From contig NZ_JAQITE010000001.1 of NCBI RefSeq assembly GCF_028618595.1, positions 1 through 64,000 on the forward strand: 64,000 bases of DNA, given 5' to 3'. This DNA comes from Bartonella sp. AU18XJBT (GTDB taxonomy: Bacteria; Pseudomonadota; Alphaproteobacteria; Rhizobiales; Rhizobiaceae). The notes beneath the pieces were generated by a model, which did not search any database, was not told the DNA's origin, and saw nothing but the letters and a program-made list of their open reading frames with translations. The translations under genes and the position numbers were made by a program. This document shows, piece by piece, positions 9,771 through 17,143 of the stretch (the stretch's first letter is position 1; each line of letters begins with the position of its first letter).

Positions 9771-9827
9771 CAAACAATCCAACTTCTTTGAGAAAATTCC
9801 TCTTGGTTTCTCACTTCATCTGATTTA
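9771..9827 (+). repeat. Short repeat, also at 25672-25727
   Basis: The block AACAATCCAACTTCTTTGAG continuing to a TGATTTA end matches 25672-25727, which begins AACAATTCAAGTTCTTTGAG and continues with CTCCTCTTGGCTTCC. About 45 of 55 positions agree by eye. It belongs to no gene here, and its origin is unknown. Confidence 0.5.
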
Positions 9828-9968
9828 CTCACATAAGGCTCTATGAAAAAAATCTGCGCTTTAAAAGATGGACTACTCACTTAAACACCTTATGCGTAAA
9901 GTTTTTGCATATCCTGTATCGCCATTTATAAGTGATCGTGTTTACGGCACAGCAGGATACAATAACAC

Positions 9969-10718
9969 TCACTGTATTAAAGAAACTGAAGTTTTATCAA
10001 TATCGCGATTAAAAACGTAACGTTTTCCATAAACTTCAACAGTTGGAGGTTGACGATTTTTTTCAAAAAAATCATAACCTTTCTTAAGCATAACCCAGAA
10101 TTGATAGTGAGGATCTTTGCTATGACGTGACATATTATCCTCGGTCATGCGGAAAGGAAAAGCCTGCAACTGAAACTCTCTTTGTCCTCCTTTAAAAGCA
10201 TCCCGTGCAAACGCATAAATCTGAGCCATGTTCTTATCACTCATAGAATAACAACCTGCGGAAAAGCAAGAACCATGCACCATAAGATTGCTTCCTGTAC
10301 GACCATTTTCCTGATCATAAAGGTTAGGAAATCCTATATTAAAAGAAAGATAGTATTTTGAATAAGGATTCATTTGGTTTGCGCTAATAGTATAAAAACC
10401 CTCTGGTGTCTGAAGATCCCCTTCTTTATATTTAGGTCCAAGCTTACCAGACCATTTGCAAATGCCATAGCGAGCAACCAAGATAAAAGTCCCTGAACGA
10501 GATTGCTTCCAAACTTCAGCAAGATTTTCTTCCTTGAAAAATCGCATTACAATTGGTGCATAAGGATCAATATCGTACAAAGCCATTCTATTCTGGATTT
10601 CTTGCGGCAACGGCTGCTCAACCTTAGCACGAATAGAAGCTGGTAATCTTCCTTCACATGCCGTCAATATTCCCATTACAACCAACACACACACAGCGAG
10701 GAATCTGCTAAATGTCAT
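9969..10718 (-). CDS. Lipoprotein L,D-transpeptidase (YkuD/YafK type)
   Basis: This is a periplasmic YkuD-fold enzyme expected to act on peptidoglycan L,D-cross-links or on their attachment to envelope proteins. From the ATG at 10718 it has 249 residues, a lipoprotein signal with lipobox LTAC (Cys21), and the catalytic signature HG-x-C-x-S-A-GC (His148, Cys156) followed by YSM. I prefer this start, with GGAG 9 nt upstream, to an in-frame GTG 30 nt earlier, because it places the signal peptide at the N-terminus. YafK-like members in enterobacteria (DpaA) hydrolyse the link between Lpp and peptidoglycan; which activity applies here is open. It lies 40 bp after accA on the same strand and may be cotranscribed with it. 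Confidence 0.85.
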   Translation of the reverse strand: MTFSRFLAVCVLVVMGILTACEGRLPASIRAKVEQPLPQEIQNRMALYDIDPYAPIVMRFFKEENLAEVWKQSRSGTFILVARYGICKWSGKLGPKYKEGDLQTPEGFYTISANQMNPYSKYYLSFNIGFPNLYDQENGRTGSNLMVHGSCFSAGCYSMSDKNMAQIYAFARDAFKGGQREFQLQAFPFRMTEDNMSRHSKDPHYQFWVMLKKGYDFFEKNRQPPTVEVYGKRYVFNRDIDKTSVSLIQ

Positions 10719-10758
10719 CGAATAAAACTCCAATCCAACACCCCTCACAAAAAATAAC

Positions 10759-11715
10759 CTATGTTAGAGATCGACCAATTTGAAGATATTTTTCCCTTCG
10801 CTCTTGTTTAAGAGCTTCACCATCTTTTCCAGCCATAGCTTTTAAAGCCTCTGAAATAACATCACCCGTTGCATCAATGACAATCTCTTTGCCACGATGC
10901 GCTCCCCCTAAAGGTTCCGAAATAATGCCATCAATAATCTTTAAGCGATACAAATCTTGAGCGGTAATACGCATATTCATTGCAGCATCTTTTGCACGAG
11001 CTGGATCACGCCATAAGATAGAAGCTGCTCCTTCTGGAGAAATAACAGAGTAAATTGCGTGCTCCAACATATAAACTTTGTTGGCAGCCGCGATTGCTAT
11101 CGCCCCTCCAGAACCGCCTTCTCCAATAACAACGGAAACCACAGGAACTTTTAGGCGCAAAGTTGCAGCTGTTGATTGAGCAATTGCTTCCGCTTGCCCA
11201 CGTTCTTCAGCGCTTACCCCAGGATAAGCACCTGCTGTATCAATAAAAGTGAGGAGAGGCAAACCAAAGCGGTCAGCCATTTCCATAATACGTACAGCTT
11301 TACGATAGCCTTCTGGACGTGCAGAACCAAAATTATAGCGCAAACGTGTTTGCGTATCGTGACCTTTCTCCTGACCGATATAAGCAACGGCCTCACCTTT
11401 AAAGCGTGCAAATCCTGCTTGAATAGCCTCATCTTCAGCAAACTTGCGATCTCCGGCCAAAGGCGTAACATCACTCAATAGGCGTTTAGAATAGTCCATA
11501 AAATGGGGACGATCAGGATGACGAGCGACTTGTGTTTTTTGCCACGGCGATAATTTTTTATAAATATCGCGCAACGCTGTTTGAGATCGCGCTTCAAGAC
11601 GAGCAATCTCATCGCTCATATCAAGACTGCCTTTTTCCTGAGAAATTTTTTTTAATTCAAGAATTTTCCCATCAAGATCAGCAACTGGTTTTTCAAAATC
11701 AAGATAATTATACAT
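10759..11715 (-). CDS. accA: Acetyl-CoA carboxylase carboxyltransferase subunit alpha
   Basis: AccA pairs with AccD to transfer the carboxyl group from biotin-BCCP to acetyl-CoA, the first step of fatty-acid synthesis. The coiled-coil N-terminus (LDFEKPVADLDGKILELKK) and the crotonase-like carboxyltransferase domain are visible, including GEGGSGGAIAIAAANKV and FIDTAGAYPGVSAEERGQ. Family members begin with M-x-x-Y/F-LDFE, so I take the ATG at 11715, giving 318 residues, over an in-frame GTG at 11739. The ribosome binding site is weak. It follows xerD on the same strand after 78 bp. Confidence 0.95.
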   Translation of the reverse strand: MYNYLDFEKPVADLDGKILELKKISQEKGSLDMSDEIARLEARSQTALRDIYKKLSPWQKTQVARHPDRPHFMDYSKRLLSDVTPLAGDRKFAEDEAIQAGFARFKGEAVAYIGQEKGHDTQTRLRYNFGSARPEGYRKAVRIMEMADRFGLPLLTFIDTAGAYPGVSAEERGQAEAIAQSTAATLRLKVPVVSVVIGEGGSGGAIAIAAANKVYMLEHAIYSVISPEGAASILWRDPARAKDAAMNMRITAQDLYRLKIIDGIISEPLGGAHRGKEIVIDATGDVISEALKAMAGKDGEALKQERREKYLQIGRSLT

Positions 11716-11793
11716 TTGTGCCAACTCATTCAGTGTCACTTATACACTTATAATTTGCTTTATAAAGTCTTTTTCAAAAATATCACATTTTCT

Positions 11794-12732
11794 TTAACGA
11801 TCCTTTTGCTCATCGGCAAGTGGATGATGCTCATTGACTAAACGATAAAGTCCCTCTTCCAACACGTGGGTATAAATCTGAGTAGTAGAAATATCAGAGT
11901 GACCTAACAAATGTTGAACTGCACGCAAATCAGCACCATTTTGCAAAAGATGACTAGCAAAAGCATGACGTAACACATGGGGAGAAAAGCTATCACTTTC
12001 TATCCCTGCTCTTCTAGCGAGATTTTTCAACTCCCGCGCAACGACTTGACGAGCAATATATCCTGTCTCGGAATGCGCAGGAAAAAGATAAGGACTTGCG
12101 GCATCCTTTCCCTGATCACGCAAGTTTAACCACTGTGAAAGAACTTGGCATGCTTTTTTTGATAAAAGCACCATTCGTTCTTTTTTGCCCTTACCACGAA
12201 CCAAAACGCTATACTCCTTCCTTCGAACAGACTGAACCGGCAAACTCACCAATTCACTGATGCGTAACCCTGTTGCATACAGCATTTCAATCAATAGCTG
12301 AAGACGCAGTGAGCGGAAATACTCTTTAGACCCATAATCTGCTTGATTAACCTCCAACTGTGCCAAATCAAGCAATTTTATCACTGCATCTTCACTCATG
12401 ATTTTGGGCAAAGGACGCCCCTGACGAGGTGCATCAATATCATGAGAAGGATCATCTGCTCTCAACCCTTCAGCATAAAGAAATTGATAAAACTGACGCA
12501 AAGTCGATAAACGGCGTGCTTGCGAAGATGCCGCAAAACCAAAAGTATGCATAAGCGACAAAAGAGCGATTAAATCTTCTTTTTGTGCTGAAAAAAGCGA
12601 AACAGAGTGTGAAGACAATTCGTCTTGTGCCCACTGCAAATCATGCTGATAAGCCGCAAGCGTATGAGGTGAAGCCCCTCTCTCCGCACTCATCATTTCA
12701 AGAAAATGATCTATCACAGCACCACTTTTCAT
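11794..12732 (-). CDS. xerD: Site-specific tyrosine recombinase XerD
   Basis: XerD, with XerC, resolves chromosome dimers at dif. From the ATG at 12732 the protein has 312 residues, typical of XerD. It has an N-terminal SAM-like core-binding domain and a catalytic domain with Arg157 (TGLRISEL), Lys near 181 (RGKGKKER), His252-x-x-Arg255 (HVLRHAFASHLL), His278 (LLGHSDISTTQIYTH) and nucleophile Tyr287. The longer in-frame extension lacks family similarity. The start is one base after the stop of a 53-residue membrane protein gene, suggesting translational coupling. Confidence 0.92.
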   Translation of the reverse strand: MKSGAVIDHFLEMMSAERGASPHTLAAYQHDLQWAQDELSSHSVSLFSAQKEDLIALLSLMHTFGFAASSQARRLSTLRQFYQFLYAEGLRADDPSHDIDAPRQGRPLPKIMSEDAVIKLLDLAQLEVNQADYGSKEYFRSLRLQLLIEMLYATGLRISELVSLPVQSVRRKEYSVLVRGKGKKERMVLLSKKACQVLSQWLNLRDQGKDAASPYLFPAHSETGYIARQVVARELKNLARRAGIESDSFSPHVLRHAFASHLLQNGADLRAVQHLLGHSDISTTQIYTHVLEEGLYRLVNEHHPLADEQKDR

Positions 12733-12733
12733 T

Positions 12734-12895
12734 TCATTGATTCGCTTCCGTAGAAAGATTCCATGAATCCAAGGGAACATCAATGTACATATCCACACTT
12801 ACTGGTTCAACCCAAACCACAAGAGCACCCATTATAACGAAAAGAACAGAAAGCAAAATGAAAAGAATCATCAAAAATCTGGTCAATGTTGGCAT
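12734..12895 (-). CDS. Small single-pass membrane protein upstream of xerD
   Basis: This short reading frame (53 residues) starts at an ATG at 12895 and stops at 12734, one base before the xerD ATG. It has one strong transmembrane segment (about residues 6-29, rich in L, I, V and F) followed by a 24-residue acidic tail (for example PVSVDMYIDVPLD). The tight spacing (TGA-A-ATG) and hydrophobic pattern argue for a real gene in a two-gene operon with xerD. I recognise no family. Its position between xerD and the divergent aroK would make it easy to miss in annotation. Confidence 0.6.
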   Translation of the reverse strand: MPTLTRFLMILFILLSVLFVIMGALVVWVEPVSVDMYIDVPLDSWNLSTEANQ

Positions 12896-12992
12896 AAGAC
12901 AATAACCTACCCAAAAATATTCTATCTTGTATTATGCCTCACAAAGATTAACAGGAATTGACTTTAAGATGGATAAATGCCGAAATAAAGTT

Positions 12993-13610
12993 ATGAAAAG
13001 CAATCGACCAAAACGCGTTCCCATAACACAGATAAAGAATCAGCTCTTATCGTCCCTTGATAAAAGAGCACTTGTCCTTGTTGGTCTTATGGGGGCAGGC
13101 AAATCAGTGATCGGAAAACGCGTCGCCACCATGCTTCGTTTACCCTTTTATGATTCTGACCAAGAAATTGAAAAAGCTGCACAAATGACAATCACTGAAC
13201 TCTTTGAAATTTATGGTGAATCCGAATTTCGTGCTCTTGAACAGCGTGTTATTCTAAACCTCATGAAAAAAAATCCCCTTGTTTTAGCAACAGGTGGTGG
13301 TGCCTACATAAATGAAAATATCCGAAAAGCCATTCACAAAAATGGTATATCCATATGGCTAAAGGTCGATCTTGATATCCTCATGCAACGTGTCTCAAAG
13401 CACCCAACACGCCCCCTGCTTCAAACAGCCAATCCTAAAGAAACCATGCAAAAACTCATGGAACAGCGTTATCCTATCTATGAAAAGGCAAACGTAACAA
13501 TTAACAGTCATAAAGAAAGCCGTCATACCGTAGCACAAAATGTTATACGATCTGTACAGCACTACCTATACACAGAAATTAACAATAGGGATAACCAGCA
13601 TGCAAATTAA
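12993..13610 (+). CDS. aroK: Shikimate kinase
   Basis: The enzyme phosphorylates shikimate to shikimate 3-phosphate with ATP in the chorismate pathway. From the ATG at 12993 the protein has 205 residues with Walker A GLMGAGKS (Gly31-Ser38), the shikimate-binding DSDQEIE and GGGAY segments, and the RPLL lid region. An upstream in-frame TTG at 12927 would add 22 residues not typical of the family. It overlaps the aroB start by 11 bp, an arrangement conserved in Rhizobiales, so the two are cotranscribed. It is divergent from xerD and its small partner gene. Confidence 0.92.
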   Translation: MKSNRPKRVPITQIKNQLLSSLDKRALVLVGLMGAGKSVIGKRVATMLRLPFYDSDQEIEKAAQMTITELFEIYGESEFRALEQRVILNLMKKNPLVLATGGGAYINENIRKAIHKNGISIWLKVDLDILMQRVSKHPTRPLLQTANPKETMQKLMEQRYPIYEKANVTINSHKESRHTVAQNVIRSVQHYLYTEINNRDNQHAN

Positions 13611-14733
13611 AACAGTCACCGTTAAACTGGACAAACGCTGTTACGATATCATCATTGGTCCGGGTCTAATTGCACAATCTGCTTCACAGATTAAAAATGC
13701 TCTTAACAAAAAAGATCCTCATCCAACGCGCTTGGCACTTGTTACAGATACAAATGTTGCGTCCCTTCATTTGGAGATACTACAAGCAGAGTTAACAAAA
13801 AATAACATTCATACTGTCCCTATTATTGTAGAAGCAGGAGAACAATCAAAATCATTTTCAACCCTGCAAGTTGTCATCGATCAAATTCTTGCCGCGCGTT
13901 TAGAAAGAGGCGACTGTGTTATTGCTTTTGGCGGTGGTGTCATTGGCGATTTAGCAGGATTTGCTGCAAGTATAATCCGCCGTGGTATGAACTTCATTCA
14001 AATGCCCACAACGCTTCTTGCACAAATTGATTCCTCTGTCGGTGGAAAAACAGCCATCAACAGCCAATATGGCAAAAATCTTATTGGTGCTTTTTTTCAA
14101 CCGCAATGCGTTATTGCTGACACCTGTGTCCTTGATACCCTATCACTGCGCGAATTTCGTGCTGGTTACGCGGAAATGGTCAAATATGGACTCATTAACC
14201 AGCCTGATTTTTTTGAATGGCTTGAAAAAAATGGACAAGAAGTCTTTTCTAATGGCCCTATGCGAACAGAGGCCATTGTTCGCTCATGCCAATTTAAAGC
14301 CGCCATTGTAGCACGTGACGAACACGAAACAGGAGAACGCGCACTCTTAAATCTCGGCCATACATTCGGACACATGCTTGAAACAGCAACCGCTTATGAC
14401 TCAAAACGTTTAATTCATGGTGAAGCTGTATCAATTGGAATGATTCTAGCACATCAATTTTCTGCTCAACTAAATTTAATAAGCCCCGCACTTACACAAC
14501 GCATTGAAGCGCACTTCAAATCTATAGGATTGCCTACACAATTAAAGGATATCCCAGGGAACTTACCAGATGCTGAAACTTTAATGACTCTCATTGCCCA
14601 AGATAAAAAAGTCTCAAAAAACAATTTGACCTTCATCTTAACACGCGGACTTGGCCAATCATTTATTGCAAAAAATGTCTCTTCAGAAGCAGTTTTGACT
14701 TTTCTGGAACAAAAATTAGCAGAAATTCGTTAA
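13600..14733 (+). CDS. aroB: 3-dehydroquinate synthase
   Basis: AroB converts DAHP to 3-dehydroquinate using NAD+ and a divalent metal, the second step of the shikimate pathway. The ATG at 13600 gives 377 residues, the usual length. Visible motifs are [14 protein letters not shown] (NAD binding), the [15 protein letters not shown] substrate loop, and the metal ligands around E-x-x-K (AEMVKYGLI) and NLGHTFGH. The start overlaps the end of aroK. It is followed 60 bp later by the split tRNA gene. Confidence 0.95.
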   Translation: MQIKTVTVKLDKRCYDIIIGPGLIAQSASQIKNALNKKDPHPTRLALVTDTNVASLHLEILQAELTKNNIHTVPIIVEAGEQSKSFSTLQVVIDQILAARLERGDCVIAFGGGVIGDLAGFAASIIRRGMNFIQMPTTLLAQIDSSVGGKTAINSQYGKNLIGAFFQPQCVIADTCVLDTLSLREFRAGYAEMVKYGLINQPDFFEWLEKNGQEVFSNGPMRTEAIVRSCQFKAAIVARDEHETGERALLNLGHTFGHMLETATAYDSKRLIHGEAVSIGMILAHQFSAQLNLISPALTQRIEAHFKSIGLPTQLKDIPGNLPDAETLMTLIAQDKKVSKNNLTFILTRGLGQSFIAKNVSSEAVLTFLEQKLAEIR

Positions 14734-14793
14734 TTCATATTGAATATAATTGATTCGTTTTTATACTTCTATTAAAGGAATAAGTATGATGAT

Positions 14794-15097
14794 GTCTGCG
14801 TAGCTCAGTAGGATAGAGCACAGGATTCCTAAAGAAATTGGGCATTTTGAGGAGAAATCCTCAAAGTGAATCTGCTCAAATTCGGGGAAAGCTTCATGGG
14901 AGACTATATGCCAATCCCGAGCCAAGTCTCTCTTCAAATGAGAGAAAGGTGTAGAGACTGAACGGGCAGCACCTAAAGAGCAAAAGCTTCAAGGTGAAGA
15001 GACAGTCCAGACCACAAACAGCCGTGAAAAGCTGGCGGTGAAAATCGAAGTGGTATGAATCCTGGGGTCGCAGGTTCGAATCCTGCCGTAGACACCA
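14794..15097 (+). tRNA. tRNA-Arg(CCU), interrupted by a group I intron
   Basis: Exon 1 (14794-14830) and exon 2 (15058-15097) join into a 77-nt cloverleaf. The acceptor GTCTGCG pairs with CGTAGAC (one G-U), the D arm is GCTC...GAGC, the anticodon stem CAGGA/TCCTG encloses the loop TTCCTAA with anticodon CCU, and the T arm is GCAGG-TTCGAAT-CCTGC. The discriminator A and the CCA end are encoded. The exon junction falls directly after U36 of the anticodon. tRNA-Arg(CCU) reads AGG codons. It cannot function without removal of the 227-nt insert. Confidence 0.93.
14831..15057 (+). ncRNA. Group I self-splicing intron in tRNA-Arg(CCU)
   Basis: The insert follows U36 and ends in G, as group I introns do. 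Helices seen by eye: P1, where exon CCU (14828-14830) pairs with GGG at 14840-14842, placing a U-G wobble at the 5' splice site; P2, a 6-bp GAAA-capped hairpin at 14848-14863; P5, TCGGG (14882-14886) with CCCGA (14916-14920); a P6-type TCTCTC/GAGAGA stem; P7, GACTG (14956-14960) with CAGTC (15003-15007); and P8, CACCT (14970-14974) with AGGTG (14992-14996). It has no ORF. Introns at this site are known in alphaproteobacteria such as Agrobacterium, and their ribozymes self-splice. Confidence 0.92.
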
Positions 15098-15150
15098 TCG
15101 TATCAATCAAATTATTCTTTGTGCGCAATATAGGAATATAGGGAAGCATC

Positions 15151-15546
15151 ATGAAAAAAACTTTACATATTTTAGGATTTTTCACCGCTTTAAGTTTATC
15201 ACTCTTCAGCTCAAACAATAGCTTAGCTGGTTCTTTAATCATTGAAGTACCAGACAATCCAGAGCCAAAAACAGAGACCATTACCTACCAGTGTGATACT
15301 GGAACAGGTAAAGAGCGCGTTGAGGCAGTCTATCTTAATGCTGACAATATTTCGTTGGTTGATTTCAAATGGAACGGTGATCGTGTCATTGCTGCTAATG
15401 TCATCGCGGCGACAGGAGCAAAATTTGCAGGAGCTCAGTATATCTGGTGGGAGAAGAACAAAGAAGTCATGCTTTATGACCTTGCTCAGGATCCAGAAGA
15501 AAAAAAACCTATCCTCTGTAAAGATGAGTCAACATTATTATTTTAA
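15151..15546 (+). CDS. Secreted MliC-like protein, copy 1
   Basis: A 131-residue exported protein with a signal peptide (residues 1-27) and a domain resembling the MliC/PliC lysozyme-inhibitor fold: TYQCDTG near the N-terminus, an AATGAKFAGAQYIWW segment near residue 95, and a C-terminal Cys (PILCKDE) that could pair with the first Cys. MliC proteins inhibit host C-type lysozyme in the periplasm; that role is inferred from pattern only. There is no lipobox Cys at the cleavage site, so it is probably soluble. It is the first of two tandem paralogues just downstream of the split tRNA gene. Confidence 0.65.
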   Translation: MKKTLHILGFFTALSLSLFSSNNSLAGSLIIEVPDNPEPKTETITYQCDTGTGKERVEAVYLNADNISLVDFKWNGDRVIAANVIAATGAKFAGAQYIWWEKNKEVMLYDLAQDPEEKKPILCKDESTLLF

Positions 15547-15563
15547 ATAACACGGGAAATATT

Positions 15564-15956
15564 ATGAAAAAAATTTCTTTTACTAAACAATTTTTCATTA
15601 CTTTAAGTGTGTTCCTCCTAGGTTCAATTAATGCATTAGCAAGTTCTTTAGTCATTGAAGTACCAGATGATCCAGAACCAACAACAGAGACCGTCTCCTA
15701 TCAATGCGTTATGGGAACAAGCAAAGAGCATGTTGAGGCAACTTATCATAATGCTGGCAATATTGCGCTTGTTGATTTAAAATGGAACGGTAAGCGCATC
15801 ATTGGTTCTAATGTAATTGCCGCTTCTGGAGGAAAATATGTAGGTGGTCAATACATTTGGTGGATAACTAAAAATGAAGCCATATTTTACGATCTTATTA
15901 ATGATCCAAAAGAAGAAAAGCCCATCCACTGTGTAGAAGAAAAAAGCACAGAATAA
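15564..15956 (+). CDS. Secreted MliC-like protein, copy 2
   Basis: This 130-residue paralogue begins 17 bp after copy 1 and is clearly a tandem duplicate: EVPDDPEPTTETVSYQC matches EVPDNPEPKTETITYQC, and AASGGKYVGGQYIWW matches the equivalent segment of copy 1. It has a signal peptide (about residues 1-27, ending ALAS) and the same two conserved Cys positions. The pair is probably cotranscribed. It converges on the 3' end of the pha operon. The lysozyme-inhibitor role is an inference from motif spacing. Confidence 0.65.
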   Translation: MKKISFTKQFFITLSVFLLGSINALASSLVIEVPDDPEPTTETVSYQCVMGTSKEHVEATYHNAGNIALVDLKWNGKRIIGSNVIAASGGKYVGGQYIWWITKNEAIFYDLINDPKEEKPIHCVEEKSTE

Positions 15957-15972
15957 GGAAGGTTCTTACATT

Positions 15973-16383
15973 TCAAGAACCGCGCTGGCTCTCATCGCTT
16001 GATGTTCCTTCTGACGTGGGTAACTTTTCCTCCGTCTGGTGTGATAAAAGAGCCAGCGGTTTTTCTGACTGTTCTTCTGAATGATGTCGATAAGCTGCTG
16101 TATGTGAGAGCAACATAGAAGCTACCGGTGCTGTTAAAAACAAAAAAAACATCAGCAACACTTCATGAAAAACAAAATAATGGTCCACAAATATTGAATA
16201 AAGAAATGAAGAAATAAGAATGCTACCAACACCCCAACTCGTACATACTGAAAGCATATGCAAACGCTCATAAAAACTGGAAAAACGCACCAAACCTATT
16301 GTTGCGATCAGAGTCAGTCCAGACCCTAATATTAAGAAAACTGTGATAGCAATAGCAACTACAAGCGATACATCATCTTTCAT
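15973..16383 (-). CDS. phaG: Mrp-type cation/proton antiporter subunit G
   Basis: Last gene of the seven-subunit Mrp/Pha antiporter operon. The 136-residue membrane protein has three transmembrane segments in its first 100 residues and the MnhG/PhaG core (GLVRFSSFYERLHMLSV). The last 35 residues form a hydrophilic, Ser/Glu-rich cytoplasmic tail. Its start overlaps the phaF stop by 4 bp, so translation is probably coupled. Confidence 0.9.
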   Translation of the reverse strand: MKDDVSLVVAIAITVFLILGSGLTLIATIGLVRFSSFYERLHMLSVCTSWGVGSILISSFLYSIFVDHYFVFHEVLLMFFLFLTAPVASMLLSHTAAYRHHSEEQSEKPLALLSHQTEEKLPTSEGTSSDESQRGS

Positions 16384-16661
16384 TCAATAATCTCCCCTCG
16401 CATGAGAAATTTCGCCAAAGCAATACTCGAGACAGGACCCAACAACCCAATAATGAGAGCTGCTACGAAATAAATGGTTGTTCCTGAACGGATATCGAAT
16501 GTAAGAAATAAAAGAATAGTGGTTATATAAAGAGCATCCAAACCAACAATCCTATCCTGCGCCCGCGGACCACCAATCAACCGAAACAGCGCGAAAATCA
16601 CCGCTAAACTTAAAAAAAACTGTGAAAAGAAAAGCCCCCAATAAAGAATCACCATACTCAT
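16380..16661 (-). CDS. phaF: Mrp-type cation/proton antiporter subunit F
   Basis: This 93-residue protein has three transmembrane segments and the MnhF/PhaF signature FRLIGGPRAQDRIVGLDAL. It is an integral subunit of the PhaABCDEFG complex in the cytoplasmic membrane. It overlaps phaG by 4 bp and phaE by 1 bp. Confidence 0.92.
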   Translation of the reverse strand: MSMVILYWGLFFSQFFLSLAVIFALFRLIGGPRAQDRIVGLDALYITTILLFLTFDIRSGTTIYFVAALIIGLLGPVSSIALAKFLMRGEIIE

Positions 16662-17143
16662 TAAAAAATCTCCAAAAGCAATTGCTCGTACCGTTGTTTG
16701 ATCAACTGTTTGTAATCATATCCATTTTTTAAATTTAAGACATGAAGCAAAAGTTCACCTTTTTTACTATTATAGGCAACCCAAGCCGTTCCAGGAGTTA
16801 CCGAAAGGATGCATGCTAAAATAGCCAAAGCAGTGCGATTATGAAGCAGAAGAGGTACTACAATAAAACCAGATTTCTGCTCTCGAGACCTCTTTGTTAA
16901 AACAAACCAAGCAACCGAAACATTTGAGAATATAGAATCTATAAATACTCGAAAACCCAGACGAAAAACCGCACTCCAGCTTTTAATAACAGCTTTCTCT
17001 GGCTCCAGAAGCCATATCATCCAACCACAAAACAAAGCGGTTAAAATCCCTAAAAGCAATTGCCCTAAACTAAAACCATTTAAAATAAGCCACATAAGGA
17101 CAATAACACCACTGAAAAAGGGGGAAGGACAAAAACGATTCAC
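16661..17143 (-). CDS. phaE: Mrp-type cation/proton antiporter subunit E
   Basis: This 160-residue MnhE/PhaE family protein has two or three N-terminal transmembrane segments (LIMWLILNGFSLGQLLLGIL region) and a conserved C-terminal cytoplasmic part with SVTPGTAWVAYNSKKGELLLH. The family is required for assembly and activity of the Mrp antiporter. It overlaps phaD by 4 bp and phaF by 1 bp. Confidence 0.92.
   Translation of the reverse strand: MNRFCPSPFFSGVIVLMWLILNGFSLGQLLLGILTALFCGWMIWLLEPEKAVIKSWSAVFRLGFRVFIDSIFSNVSVAWFVLTKRSREQKSGFIVVPLLLHNRTALAILACILSVTPGTAWVAYNSKKGELLLHVLNLKNGYDYKQLIKQRYEQLLLEIF

Larger units (their letters stand above)
8390..9968. other. Long decayed spacer
   Basis: About 1.6 kb without an intact gene. 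It holds minus-strand repeat copy D (about 8400-8725), a fragment homologous to the preceding cobW gene (about 8810-8920), a weaker repeat copy E (about 9310-9405, minus) and a short block at 9771-9827 that recurs at 25672-25727. The rest shows no supportable coding frame. Confidence 0.55.

Noticed and set aside
11794-12732. The tyrosine recombinase as a phage or island integrase
   Set aside because: Its length, motif spacing and setting next to accA match housekeeping XerD, and no attachment repeats or phage genes are nearby.
14894-15106. Minus-strand frame beginning MIRWCLRQDSNLRPQ
   Set aside because: It lies antisense to the intron and exon 2 of the tRNA gene. RQDSNLRP-type translations are a well-known artefact of tRNA T-arm sequence.
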